A DNA stretch of 64,000 nucleotides, from assembly GCF_051668705.1 (NCBI RefSeq), contig NZ_CP196351.1, positions 1,178,001-1,242,000 of the forward strand, read 5' to 3'. Origin of the DNA: Alterisphingorhabdus sp051668705. Lineage in GTDB: Bacteria > Pseudomonadota > Alphaproteobacteria > Sphingomonadales > Sphingomonadaceae. This document shows, piece by piece, positions 17,787-26,768 of this stretch. Each line of letters starts with the position of its first letter. Position 1 is the stretch's first letter. A program made the position numbers and the translations under genes. The notes under the pieces were generated by a model that searched no databases, was not told the DNA's origin, and was given only the letters and a program-made list of their open reading frames with translations.

Positions 17787-17900
17787 GTGCCCTGCATATG
17801 TGTAAATAAAAATATACGGTTTTTTATGATCGCCTAGCTTGTCGCTTTACATATCTTGTGCAACACTTTCCTTTAGAATCAGAATGGAAAGGCAAGCGAT

Positions 17901-19364
17901 ATGCGCAAACCCAAGGGCAACCCAAATATCTTTATCTCAGGGCTTGTAGGTGCCGGGCTTATATTGGGCGGGCTATCACCTGCTTTGGCTGAGGGACCAG
18001 GATCATCCTCTCGTGACAAAGATAGCGATAAGGACGGCAAAGGCGATAAAGCCGAACGTGTCAGCTTCAACAAAAATCCATTTCCTTCCACGTATCGACG
18101 CTATGGCGGCCGGCCTACTGCGATTACAAATGTCACCATTTTTGATGGCGAAGGTGGGCGGATTGATAATGGCGTTGTAACCTTTGCCGATGGTTTGGTT
18201 GTCGGCATTGGCGGTGCAGATACCGCTATTCCAAAAGGCGCAGTGATTATTGATGGCGGCGGCAAATATGTGACGCCCGGCATTATCGACATCCATTCCC
18301 ATTTGGGCAATTATCCTTCACCCAGTGTCGACGCTGTTGCTGATGGCAATGAAGTGACGGGGCCAGTTACCGCCGATGTTTGGGCGGAGCATGGTGTCTG
18401 GCCGCAGGATCCGGGTTTTAGCCGCGCTATGGCGAATGGCGGTATTACCAGTCTGCAAATTTTGCCGGGATCAGCCAATCTATTCGGTGGACGGTCGGTC
18501 ACACTGAAAAACATTCCAGCACGTACCGTACAAGGAATGAAGTTTCCTGATGCGCCTTACGGGCTGAAAATGGCGTGCGGAGAGAACCCAAAGCGAGTTT
18601 ATGGCAGTCGCCGTCAAAAGCCAGGCAGCCGCATGGGCAATTTGGCACTGAATCGCCAGACATGGGCGCGCGCTGTTGAGTATAAACGCAAATGGGATGA
18701 TTATCAGCAAAAAGGCGGGACACCGCCCGCGCGTGACATTGGTATGGACACGCTGAAATTGGCGCTGGAAGGCGAGATTAAAATCCATAATCACTGCTAC
18801 CGCGCGGATGAAATGGCGCAGGTGATCGATATGGCCAAAGAATTTGGTTATACTGTTTCAACCTTCCATCATGCTGTGGAAAGCTACAAGATTGGCGATT
18901 TGCTCAAGGCCAATAATATCTGTTCTGCCATGTGGGCAGATTGGTGGGGCTTTAAGCTGGAAGCCTATGATGGCATTCCTGAAAATGTGCCGCTCGTGCA
19001 TCAGGCCGGCGCTTGTGCCATTGTGCACAGTGACGATCAGGACCAGATACAACGACTGAATCAAGAAGCCGCAAAAGCATTAGCCGATGGCCGCCGCATG
19101 GGGTTAGAGATTAGCGATGCAACTGCAATTAGCTGGATAACCTTCAACCCCGCCAAAGCCATGGGCATAGGGGAACGCACAGGCAGTCTAAAGCCGAAAA
19201 AGATGGCGGATATCGTGCTTTGGAATGGCAATCCGTTATCGGTCTATTCGCGGCCAGAGAAAGTGTGGATTGATGGCGCGATGCTTTACGACGCGCTTGA
19301 CCCCAATAGACGACCAGTAAGCGATTTTGAACTAGGCCAACCCGGTGAGGGAGACACGAAATGA
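17901..19364 (+). CDS. Exported amidohydrolase (imidazolonepropionase-like), catalytic member of a pair
   Basis: A 487-residue metal-dependent amidohydrolase. A signal-peptide-like start (hydrophobic about 9-30, ending ALA) is followed by a charged Asp/Lys-rich linker (about 36-60). The beta-domain and TIM barrel then begin. The first metal-ligand pair, DIHSHLG, has His132 and His134; later candidate ligands are in KIHNH, TFHHA and IVHSDDQDQ. AAGG precedes the ATG. Its stop overlaps the start of the next amidohydrolase by four bases, so the two are translationally coupled and probably act together in the periplasm. The substrate is unknown. Confidence 0.88.
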   Translation: MRKPKGNPNIFISGLVGAGLILGGLSPALAEGPGSSSRDKDSDKDGKGDKAERVSFNKNPFPSTYRRYGGRPTAITNVTIFDGEGGRIDNGVVTFADGLVVGIGGADTAIPKGAVIIDGGGKYVTPGIIDIHSHLGNYPSPSVDAVADGNEVTGPVTADVWAEHGVWPQDPGFSRAMANGGITSLQILPGSANLFGGRSVTLKNIPARTVQGMKFPDAPYGLKMACGENPKRVYGSRRQKPGSRMGNLALNRQTWARAVEYKRKWDDYQQKGGTPPARDIGMDTLKLALEGEIKIHNHCYRADEMAQVIDMAKEFGYTVSTFHHAVESYKIGDLLKANNICSAMWADWWGFKLEAYDGIPENVPLVHQAGACAIVHSDDQDQIQRLNQEAAKALADGRRMGLEISDATAISWITFNPAKAMGIGERTGSLKPKKMADIVLWNGNPLSVYSRPEKVWIDGAMLYDALDPNRRPVSDFELGQPGEGDTK

Positions 19365-20656
19365 AGCGGATTATAACCTCACTCGCACTGGCGCTGGCCG
19401 CCAGCATAGCCGCACCTGTTGCAGCACAAACTGTTGCTATTACAGGCGGTAAAGTGGTTATTGGCGATGGCAGTGCGCCGATTGATGGCGGTACTGTTGT
19501 CATTCGTGATGGCAAGATCGTTGCCGCTGGCGCCAATGTGCCGGTGCCTGCTGATGCGACACGGGTGGATGCCACAGGCAAATGGGTTACGCCGGGATTA
19601 TTTGCAGGTTTCAGCCGGTTAGGATTGATTGAGATTAACGCTGTGCGTCAGACCAATGATGCCAGTGGCGGGGAATCCAGTTTTTCCGCAGCTATTGACG
19701 TGGTGCCCGCCATTAACCCGGAAGCTGTGCCGATAGCGGTTAATCGCGCCGCCGGTTTGACCCGTGCGCTTGTCGTGCCATCGGCCAGCGATACTATTTT
19801 CGCTGGCAAAGGCGCGATGATTGATCTGGGCGCGGATTATGACGCGGTAACGCGCAGCAATGTTTTCCAATATGTCGAAATGGGTGAGGGCGGTGCCGCG
19901 CGCGCTGGTGGCAGCCGTGCCGCTGCGCATCTATTGCTGCGCACCATGTTTGCTGAAGCAAAGCGCTATACCCGCGCACCGAATAGCTTTGAATCCGATA
20001 TGTTGACTGCGGTTGATGCCAAGGCATTGGCAGATGTACTGGCAGGGCGCACGCGTTTGCTGGTGCATGTCGAACGCGCTTCGGATATTTTGGAGATATT
20101 GAAATTACGGGCTGATTTTCCCGCGCTCAAATTGGTCTTGGCTGGAGCAAGTGAGGGCTGGCGTGTTGCGCCGCAAATTGCTGCGGCAAACGTTCCAGTG
20201 ATTGCCTCTGCGCTGAATGATCTGCCTGAATCTTTTGAGAAATTGGCAGCCACGCAATCCAATATTGGCCGTATGAAGAATGCAGGCGTTAATGTTTCGA
20301 TTGGCATGGTCAATGACCGTGACGCCCACCAATTGCGCTATGCACCGCAATATGCAGGCAATTTGGTAGCGCTGAACAAAATACCCGGTGCAGCAGGCTT
20401 GAGTTGGGATGAGGCTTTTGCGGCCATCACCTCCGGCCCTGCAGAGGCTATGGGCTTGGGCGCTCTTGCCGGTTCGCTAAAGCCAGGCCGTGTAGGTGAT
20501 GTGGTAATTTGGGATGCAGACCCGTTAGAGCTTTCCAGCGCACCAAGCGCGGTGTTTATTGATGGCGTCCGCCAGTCACTCGACAATCGCCAACAACGCC
20601 TGCGTGATCGTTATCGCACGCCGCAAGAAGGCAGCTTGCCAAAAGCCTATGAATAA
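19361..20656 (+). CDS. Exported amidohydrolase homologue lacking the HxH metal motif
   Basis: A 431-residue paralogue of the upstream gene. Residues 1-22 form a signal peptide ending in VAAQ. The protein keeps the amidohydrolase frame (WVTPGLF, and GSLKPGRVGDVVIWDADPL at the end). Where the partner has IHSHLG it has GFSRLG, so Phe84 and Arg86 replace the two histidines. It may therefore be catalytically weak or inactive and serve as a structural or regulatory partner. The ATGA overlap with the upstream gene supports a complex. The change is clean substitution, with no frameshift or truncation. Confidence 0.87.
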   Translation: MKRIITSLALALAASIAAPVAAQTVAITGGKVVIGDGSAPIDGGTVVIRDGKIVAAGANVPVPADATRVDATGKWVTPGLFAGFSRLGLIEINAVRQTNDASGGESSFSAAIDVVPAINPEAVPIAVNRAAGLTRALVVPSASDTIFAGKGAMIDLGADYDAVTRSNVFQYVEMGEGGAARAGGSRAAAHLLLRTMFAEAKRYTRAPNSFESDMLTAVDAKALADVLAGRTRLLVHVERASDILEILKLRADFPALKLVLAGASEGWRVAPQIAAANVPVIASALNDLPESFEKLAATQSNIGRMKNAGVNVSIGMVNDRDAHQLRYAPQYAGNLVALNKIPGAAGLSWDEAFAAITSGPAEAMGLGALAGSLKPGRVGDVVIWDADPLELSSAPSAVFIDGVRQSLDNRQQRLRDRYRTPQEGSLPKAYE

Positions 20657-20665
20657 TCCTAACCT

Positions 20666-20692
20666 CCTCCCCATAAAATATAGATGGGGAGG
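20666..20692 (+). promoter_or_regulatory. Hairpin sequestering the nnrU ribosome-binding site
   Basis: A perfect 9-bp inverted repeat has arms at 20666-20674 (CCTCCCCAT) and 20684-20692 (ATGGGGAGG) with a nine-base loop. The right arm contains the GGGGAGG ribosome-binding site of the ATG at 20698. Folding in the mRNA would hide that site. No T run follows, so it is not an ordinary terminator. Confidence 0.6.
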
Positions 20693-20697
20693 ATATT

Positions 20698-21390
20698 ATG
20701 GATGAAGCCACTATGTTAGTTGCAGGGGCATCAGCTTTTGTAATCACGCATCTGGTCATGTCGCACATGCTGCGCAGTCAGTTGATCGCTATCTTAGGCA
20801 ATATCGGCTATCAGATTGCCTATTCGCTCATTTCTTTGGCGACATTGGGTCTGGCGGTTTATGGCTATCGCGGTGTTCCCGCAGAAGCTCCTTTATGGGA
20901 TGCACCTTATTGGGCATCTGTGGTGTGTGCCTTTTTGATGTTTTTCGCTAGCGTACTTTTCATTGGTTCGCAGCTTAAAAACCCTGCCTTGCCTATGCCG
21001 AATGCGCGTGATCTTGCTCTGAAAGAGCCGCATGGCGTATTCAAAATTACGCGTCATCCCATGATGTGGTCTTTTGCCATTTGGGGCAGCGCCCATATTT
21101 TGGTTAAACCGACAATGGCCAATATCTGGCTCATGGGCAGCATTGTCATACTCGCGATATTGGGTTCATTGGGTCAGGATAAGCGCAAGGAACGCGAGAT
21201 GGATGGCAGTTGGCAACATTGGCAAAGCAAGACCAGTTTCGTGCCCTTTGGCAAAGGGTTGGTGACGCCTGGATCAGGCATATTGCTGGTGGGTATTGTC
21301 TTTTGGATGATTGCCAGTTGGGCGCATCACGGGCTGGGCTATGCCATGGTGCCGCCATGGACCAATTTATGGGGTGTCGGCGCGCCCTAA
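20698..21390 (+). CDS. NnrU family membrane protein
   Basis: A 230-residue integral membrane protein with about six hydrophobic helices. The central segment ALKEPHGVFKITRHPMMWSFAIWG is shared by NnrU proteins and related isoprenylcysteine methyltransferase-like membrane proteins (the RHP motif). NnrU was first linked to nitrite and nitric oxide reduction, but in most bacteria its role is undefined and no denitrification genes are nearby. The start has a very strong ribosome-binding site (GGGGAGG) that lies inside a hairpin. It converges on the aldo/keto reductase gene with a 20-base gap. Confidence 0.85.
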   Translation: MDEATMLVAGASAFVITHLVMSHMLRSQLIAILGNIGYQIAYSLISLATLGLAVYGYRGVPAEAPLWDAPYWASVVCAFLMFFASVLFIGSQLKNPALPMPNARDLALKEPHGVFKITRHPMMWSFAIWGSAHILVKPTMANIWLMGSIVILAILGSLGQDKRKEREMDGSWQHWQSKTSFVPFGKGLVTPGSGILLVGIVFWMIASWAHHGLGYAMVPPWTNLWGVGAP

Positions 21391-21410
21391 ACTGGCTTGG
21401 ATATAAGGCT

Positions 21411-22403
21411 TTAGCGACGAACCATCTTCATCATAGCCTCACCATAGCGCGGGCCAGCTGTACCGCCCACCGGCGCGGCTGCATCAAGCTCGGTCAGGTC
21501 TTCGCTGGTTAGCACCAGATCGGCACTGGCCATGCTGTCCTCCAGTGTCGCGCGGCGCTTGCTGCCCGGAATGGGAACAATCATTTCACTTTGCGCCATC
21601 AACCATGCCAAAGCAACCTGCGCCGCCGAACGATCATGACGCGCAGCAACTTGCTTGACCACATCGACCAATTGCATGTTTTGCGCGAAGTTTTCTTCGC
21701 CATAGCGGGGATCGCGGCGGCGATAATCATCTTCAGGCAGATCTTCCAACGACTTTATCTGACCGGTCAAAAAGCCACGTCCCAAGGGGCTATAGGGAAC
21801 GAAACCGATATCAAGTTCTTGGCAAAGCGGCAGTATCTCGGTTTCCACCTCGCGTTCCCATAATGAATATTCTGATTGTAATGCAGCAATGGGGTGCGTT
21901 GCCGCTGCACGCTTTATGGTCTCTACGCCAGCCTCTGAAAGGCCCAGAAAGCGCACTTTGCCTTCTTCGACCAATCGGCCCATCTCGCCCACCGTGTCTT
22001 CAATCGGCACATCAGGGTCAACCCGGTGTTGATAAAATAGGTCAATTTCATCAATGCCCAGCCTTTGCAACGAACCTTCGCAAGCACGGCGAACATTGGC
22101 GGGGGTTGAGTCCAAGCCCCTGAAACCTTCTGCGTCAAATTTGAAACCGAATTTGGTCGCGATTACCAGACCTTGGCGTTTGCCTGAGATAGCACGGCCG
22201 AGCAGTTCTTCATTACGATACGGCCCATAAACCTCTGCGCTGTCGAAAAAGGTAACGCCCAGTTCGATGGCGCGGTCAATCGTTGCTAGTGATTCCGAGA
22301 TGCTGGCCTGACCATACATGCCATTGCCAATGCCTGCCATGGGCATACAGCCAAGCCCCAGTGCGGATACTTCCAGCTCTGGCCCCAATGTTCTGCTATG
22401 CAT
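21411..22403 (-). CDS. Aldo/keto reductase
   Basis: A 330-residue NADPH-dependent aldo/keto reductase of the bacterial YakC/AKR13-like group. Catalytic residues are visible: Asp54 and Tyr59 in FFDSAEVYG, Lys84 in IATKFGF, and His126 in FYQHRVDP. The C-terminal IVPIPGSKRRATLEDS segment is the usual cofactor-binding loop. It reduces aldehydes or ketones; the substrate is unknown. Its start overlaps the end of the upstream AGCS symporter gene by eight bases, so both are likely on one transcript. Confidence 0.92.
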   Translation of the reverse strand: MHSRTLGPELEVSALGLGCMPMAGIGNGMYGQASISESLATIDRAIELGVTFFDSAEVYGPYRNEELLGRAISGKRQGLVIATKFGFKFDAEGFRGLDSTPANVRRACEGSLQRLGIDEIDLFYQHRVDPDVPIEDTVGEMGRLVEEGKVRFLGLSEAGVETIKRAAATHPIAALQSEYSLWEREVETEILPLCQELDIGFVPYSPLGRGFLTGQIKSLEDLPEDDYRRRDPRYGEENFAQNMQLVDVVKQVAARHDRSAAQVALAWLMAQSEMIVPIPGSKRRATLEDSMASADLVLTSEDLTELDAAAPVGGTAGPRYGEAMMKMVRR

Positions 22404-23844
22404 TACCTTCTCTCCCGGTTTCGATTTGCTGCGCTTTGGCCCGCATTATATAGCTATCAATGTCACGTTTTAGCTCTGGCGCAAATAGATAGAGGATCAG
22501 CACATTGGGCAGGGCCATTAGGAAGAAAGCACTGTCCACCAAAGCAACCACTGCCTCTATCTTCAGCAATGCGCCAATGGGTAATATGAATATATACAGC
22601 AGTTTGAAGCTGAGGTCACGTGCGGGGCTTTTGCCGAAAAGATATTGTGATGCTTGCAGAGCATAAAAGCCCCATGCGCACAGCGTGCTATGCGCAAACA
22701 ACATCACCGCGATCGTTAATAACCATGGGAACCAGTCGGAAATCTGCGCAAAAGCTGCGGCAGTGATACGAATATCTTGATCGTCGCCTGTCCATGTACC
22801 CGCCAGAACAATCGCAATTGCACCTAATGAACACACTATTACAGTATCAACAAATGGCTCCAACAGCGCGACCAAGCCTTCGGATGCGGGTTCATGGGTT
22901 TTGGCCTGACTATGCGCAATGACCGCAGAGCCAACCCCTGCCTCTGATGAATAGACAGCGCGCTGCATACCAATAATGAAAGTACCTATCAGGCCACCTG
23001 CGACAGCATTGCCGGAAAAGGCGTCACTGATGATAAGGCCCAAAGCCTCTGGCAATTGGGCGATATTGGTGATGATGATGACCAATACGCCGAACAGATA
23101 AACACCGGCCATAAGCGGCACCAGCAAGGATGTGACACGGCCCAGCCAAGTGACGCCGCCAACCACCACCAGCCCGACAAAGAACGCCATCACCAGTCCA
23201 TAGCCAATCGCAAAACTGTTAGGTCCGCCATCTGCTGCGGCCGAGGCGATGCCAGTGACCTCTGATAAGGTGGCAAGGCTTTGATTGACCTGCACCAGCG
23301 GGATTGCGCCAATAAACGCCATCACTGCGTAAAATGCGCCCAATGCAAAGCCCAATTTGGGCAGGCCGCGCAAGGCAAAGCCGTTCTTCAAACTGTACAT
23401 AGGCCCGCCGCGCACAGAACCATCCGCATCTATTTCACGAAATTTGACGCCCATAGTGACTTCGACACATTTCAGTGTCATGGCGAAAAAACCTATGATG
23501 AACATCCAAAATGCTGCGCCAGGACCACCCGTGGCAATGGCGATGGCCACGCCAGCAATATTACCAAGGCCAACCGTGCCCGACAATGCGGTAGTCAGTG
23601 CGGAAAATTGCGAGATTGCGCCGGGCGCATCCGGTTGATCAAATCTTCCACGCAGAATTTTAACCGATAACGGCACAGCCCGCAGATTGATAAAACCAAA
23701 ATAGATAGTGAAAACCAGCATCGGAATAGCCAGCCACAGGACGATCCAAGGTATCTCACTGCCAAAAAACGGGATACGGCTAAACACCGCAGCATTAAGG
23801 GCATCAATACCATTTGTCAGTATGTCGAGAGGAGTGGCAGTCAT
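22396..23844 (-). CDS. Alanine/glycine:cation symporter (AGCS family)
   Basis: A roughly 480-residue inner-membrane transporter with about ten hydrophobic helices. It contains family segments TALSGTVGLGNIAGVAIA and QRAVYSSEAGVGSA. AGCS proteins import alanine or glycine with sodium or protons. The start at 23844 (M-TATPLDI) is preferred for length, but an ATG at 23868 with AAGGG close before it is also possible and would add eight residues. The region shared with divergent glmM shows no glycine riboswitch. It overlaps the aldo/keto reductase downstream. Confidence 0.9.
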   Translation of the reverse strand: MTATPLDILTNGIDALNAAVFSRIPFFGSEIPWIVLWLAIPMLVFTIYFGFINLRAVPLSVKILRGRFDQPDAPGAISQFSALTTALSGTVGLGNIAGVAIAIATGGPGAAFWMFIIGFFAMTLKCVEVTMGVKFREIDADGSVRGGPMYSLKNGFALRGLPKLGFALGAFYAVMAFIGAIPLVQVNQSLATLSEVTGIASAAADGGPNSFAIGYGLVMAFFVGLVVVGGVTWLGRVTSLLVPLMAGVYLFGVLVIIITNIAQLPEALGLIISDAFSGNAVAGGLIGTFIIGMQRAVYSSEAGVGSAVIAHSQAKTHEPASEGLVALLEPFVDTVIVCSLGAIAIVLAGTWTGDDQDIRITAAAFAQISDWFPWLLTIAVMLFAHSTLCAWGFYALQASQYLFGKSPARDLSFKLLYIFILPIGALLKIEAVVALVDSAFFLMALPNVLILYLFAPELKRDIDSYIMRAKAQQIETGREGNA

Positions 23845-23972
23845 GTCTATCCGAAAGTTAATTATCATTCACCCTTTATCGTTAGGGATAAGGCGGTTAT
23901 GTCGCAATGAACAATTGCAAAGGCGGCGCTTTGGGCTGCTTTAACCACCATATTCTGCATTGGAGTGCATGT

Positions 23973-25313
23973 GTGAGTAGGAATTTTTTTGGCACAGACG
24001 GTATTAGAGGCCGCACAAACCAAGGTGTGATGACCGCTATGACCGCGATGAAGATCGGTCAGGCAGCAGGAAAACACTTTCTGCGCGGCACACATAAACA
24101 CCGCGTTATTATCGGCAAAGATACCCGTCTTTCCGGCTATATGATGGAAAATGCTCTGGTGGCTGGTTTCACCAGTGTCGGCATGGATGTCATTCTGGTT
24201 GGGCCGATGCCAACACCTGCCGTTGCTTTGCTGGCGCGTGAGATGCGGGCCGATCTGGGGGTTATGATCTCCGCTAGCCATAACCCTTATCAGGATAATG
24301 GTATCAAATTGTTCGGGCCGGATGGCTATAAATTGTCTGATGAAGATGAAGCCAATATTGAACGACTAATGGGCGAAGAGCCGGAGCTAGCCGATGCAGA
24401 AGATATTGGCCGTGCACGGCGGATTGATGATGCGCGGGGCCGTTATATTCACGCGGTTAAAAAGTCGCTACCAGATCATGTACGGCTTGATGGGCTGAAT
24501 ATTGTTGTCGATTGCGCTAATGGTGCGGCCTATCAGGTGGCGCCATCTGCCTTTTGGGAATTGGGCGCTAAAGTCATCGCAATTGGCGTTGAGCCAAATG
24601 GCAAAAATATCAATGATAAGGTCGGCTCGACAGATATCGCCGCCTTACAAAAGCGCGTCGTCGATGAAGGCGCAGATATAGGCATTGCGCTTGATGGTGA
24701 TGCAGACCGTTTGATCGTTGTCGATGAAAAGGGTCGTCAGGTCGATGGTGACCAGATTATGGCGCTCATAGCCAGTGGTTGGGCGCGTGATGGCAGGTTG
24801 AAGGGCAGCACCGTAGTTGCCACTGTCATGTCCAATTTGGGGCTGGAGCGGCATTTGCTGGAGCAGGGCCTGCGCCTTAAACGTGCGAAGGTAGGGGACC
24901 GCTATGTGCTCGAAGAAATGCGCAAGGGCGGATACAATATCGGTGGTGAGCAATCGGGTCATATGATCTTGCTCGATCATGGCACAACCGGTGATGGCAC
25001 TGCGGCGGCACTGCAAGTATTGGCAGAATTGGTGCAATCAGGGCAGGTAGCCAGCGAATTGCTGCACCGTTTCGAACCTGTGCCGCAATTGCTGAAAAAT
25101 GTTCGGTTTGCTGGTGGTAAGCCGCTTGAAAATGCGGATGTGCAAGCGGCAATTGTTCATGCTGAAGACAAACTTGCAACAACTGGTAGGCTGGTTATCC
25201 GCCCATCCGGCACTGAACCGGTTATCCGTGTTATGGCTGAAGGTGATGATGCTAAACTGGTCGAACAGATGGTCGACCATATCTGCATAGCGATTGAAAA
25301 AGCTGCAACCTGA
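23973..25313 (+). CDS. glmM: Phosphoglucosamine mutase
   Basis: A 446-residue enzyme converting glucosamine-6-phosphate to glucosamine-1-phosphate on the way to UDP-N-acetylglucosamine for peptidoglycan and lipopolysaccharide. The N-terminus has FFGTDGIRG, the phosphoserine loop is ISASHNPYQDNG with Ser102, the metal loop is DGDADR, and the sugar-phosphate loop is RPSGTEPVIRVM. The start is a GTG at 23973 preceded by GGAG at seven bases; the upstream ATG at 23907 would add residues not seen in the family. The stop overlaps the start of the DUF1272 gene by one base. Confidence 0.96.
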   Translation: MSRNFFGTDGIRGRTNQGVMTAMTAMKIGQAAGKHFLRGTHKHRVIIGKDTRLSGYMMENALVAGFTSVGMDVILVGPMPTPAVALLAREMRADLGVMISASHNPYQDNGIKLFGPDGYKLSDEDEANIERLMGEEPELADAEDIGRARRIDDARGRYIHAVKKSLPDHVRLDGLNIVVDCANGAAYQVAPSAFWELGAKVIAIGVEPNGKNINDKVGSTDIAALQKRVVDEGADIGIALDGDADRLIVVDEKGRQVDGDQIMALIASGWARDGRLKGSTVVATVMSNLGLERHLLEQGLRLKRAKVGDRYVLEEMRKGGYNIGGEQSGHMILLDHGTTGDGTAAALQVLAELVQSGQVASELLHRFEPVPQLLKNVRFAGGKPLENADVQAAIVHAEDKLATTGRLVIRPSGTEPVIRVMAEGDDAKLVEQMVDHICIAIEKAAT

Positions 25314-25540
25314 TGCTGGAAATGCGCCCGGATTGTGAACGCTGTGGGCGGGATTTACCTGCTGATGCGTCCGGGGCATTTATATGCTCGTTTGAATGTA
25401 GCTTTTGCGAGGATTGCAACGACAATCACCTGAAATCCATATGCCCAAATTGCGGGGGTGCCTTGATGCCTAGGCCGGTGCGCAGCGCAGAATTGGTCGC
25501 GAAATTCCCAGCTTCAACTGTACGCAAATATCACGCATGA
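25313..25540 (+). CDS. DUF1272 zinc-ribbon-like protein
   Basis: A 75-residue protein with eight cysteines in CxxC-type pairs (CERCG, CSFEC, CEDC, CPNCGG), typical of the small DUF1272 family and consistent with two zinc sites. Its biochemical role is not known. It overlaps glmM by one base at its start and the ThiD-VOC gene by four bases at its end, so the three are translationally coupled. Confidence 0.9.
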   Translation: MLEMRPDCERCGRDLPADASGAFICSFECSFCEDCNDNHLKSICPNCGGALMPRPVRSAELVAKFPASTVRKYHA

Positions 25541-26673
25541 CGACGCGTATTTTAAGCATAGCTGGATCGGATAGCGGCGGCGGGGCCGGAATACAGGCTG
25601 ACATCAAGACCATAACCATGATGGGCGCTCATGCCATGACCGCTATCACTGCGGTCACAGCGCAAAATTCGCAAGGTGTCAGCGCGGTAGAAGTCATGTC
25701 ACCCGATATGGTTGCAGCGCAAATAACTGCGGTGCTGCAAGATTTTGGCGCAGATGCCATCAAAATTGGCATGTTGGGTAGCGCAGAAATCGCGCACCGT
25801 GTGGCAGATATATTGCAAGACCATCCAGATATCCCCGCTGTTTTTGATCCAGTGATGGTTGCAACAAGCGGCGCCATATTGGCTGATGAGGCAACCATAA
25901 GCGCTTTTGATCGATTGATCAGCTTGGCGCTTGTCACCACACCCAATTTGCCGGAACTGTCCGCCTTGGGTGGCCAGGATATAGTCTGTAAAAAAGCCCG
26001 TAACTTATTGATAAAAGGGGGTCATGCCGAGGGCACTATGCTGATCGACCGATTGATCCCGGCTGATGGTCCAGAGATTATATGGCAAGATGATCGCATC
26101 GATACTCCGCATATGCATGGCACGGGTTGCACTTTATCTTCTGCTATTGCGATAGGCTTGGGGAGTGGAGAAAGCGTTCAATCCGCTATTGACCATGCAC
26201 GGCGATATGTACGTATCGCGCTGCATGATGCGCCTGACTTGGTAGCGCAAAACGGGCCAATGGGGCATTTTAGTGTTCGCAATGATGTGTTGATGAAGGG
26301 GCCTTCATTCAATCAAGTGACCATTGATTGCACCGATTATGACGCGTCTGTGGCATTTTATCGTGCGCTTGGGTTAAAATTGATTGTCGATAGCCCGCCG
26401 CGATATGCCCGTTTAGAAGCGCCAAATGGCTCAACATTGTCGTTGCACAAATCTGATAATGTACAGTCTGGTGCCGCGCTCTATTTTGAATTTCCCGATA
26501 TGGATGCGGCTGTTGAAGCCTTGGTTCAAAAGGGATGGCTATTTGAAAGCCCAGCACAGGACCAATCATGGAAATGGCGCGAAGCGTGGACGAGAGACCC
26601 TTCTGGCCACAGAATTTGCATATATCACGGCGGAGAGGACCGCCGTTATCCACCGTGGCGCATCGATCAATAA
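25537..26673 (+). CDS. thiD: ThiD hydroxymethylpyrimidine kinase fused to a VOC (glyoxalase-fold) domain
   Basis: A 378-residue fusion. Residues 1 to about 250 are a complete HMP/HMP-phosphate kinase of thiamine synthesis: SIAGSDSGGGAGIQADIKT at the start, FDPVMVATSG in the middle, and the ATP anion-hole motif GTGC at 195-198. Residues from about 258 to the end form a vicinal-oxygen-chelate domain (VTIDCTDYDASVAFYRALGL, later DPSGHRICIYH). The join is in frame with no stop or slippery run. ThiD alone is normally about 265 residues, so the extension is unusual. The VOC part might bind a small ligand or handle a damaged intermediate; this is conjecture. No TPP riboswitch is visible upstream. 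Confidence 0.88.
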   Translation: MTTRILSIAGSDSGGGAGIQADIKTITMMGAHAMTAITAVTAQNSQGVSAVEVMSPDMVAAQITAVLQDFGADAIKIGMLGSAEIAHRVADILQDHPDIPAVFDPVMVATSGAILADEATISAFDRLISLALVTTPNLPELSALGGQDIVCKKARNLLIKGGHAEGTMLIDRLIPADGPEIIWQDDRIDTPHMHGTGCTLSSAIAIGLGSGESVQSAIDHARRYVRIALHDAPDLVAQNGPMGHFSVRNDVLMKGPSFNQVTIDCTDYDASVAFYRALGLKLIVDSPPRYARLEAPNGSTLSLHKSDNVQSGAALYFEFPDMDAAVEALVQKGWLFESPAQDQSWKWREAWTRDPSGHRICIYHGGEDRRYPPWRIDQ

Positions 26674-26693
26674 CCAGTCACAAAAACATTATT

Positions 26694-26737
26694 GCGCCAA
26701 AGGGTTGGCGCATCGCCAATGGCCTCTATATTAGAGG
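26694..26737. promoter_or_regulatory. Cluster of palindromes upstream of sodB
   Basis: Three perfect inverted repeats lie in the 95-base gap before sodB. GCGCCAA/TTGGCGC (26694-26700 and 26705-26711) and TTGGCG/CGCCAA (26705-26710 and 26714-26719) share an arm, so they are mutually exclusive. CCTCTA/TAGAGG (26723-26728 and 26732-26737) is separate. They could be operators or an alternating RNA structure. The first hairpin may alternatively act on the upstream transcript. Confidence 0.5.
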
Positions 26738-26768
26738 TTGATATTGTTTAAGCGCAAGGAGTTGCAAC

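Noticed and set aside
17866..17891. CTTTCC/GGAAAG hairpin over the ribosome-binding site of the first amidohydrolase
   Set aside because: Only six base pairs with a 14-base loop, too weak to separate from chance.
23845..23972. Glycine riboswitch before the alanine/glycine symporter
   Set aside because: The region is only about 130 bases, is shared with divergent glmM, and shows no recognisable aptamer pattern.
25313..25536. TPP riboswitch before thiD
   Set aside because: thiD overlaps the preceding coding gene, and no THI-box-like sequence was seen.
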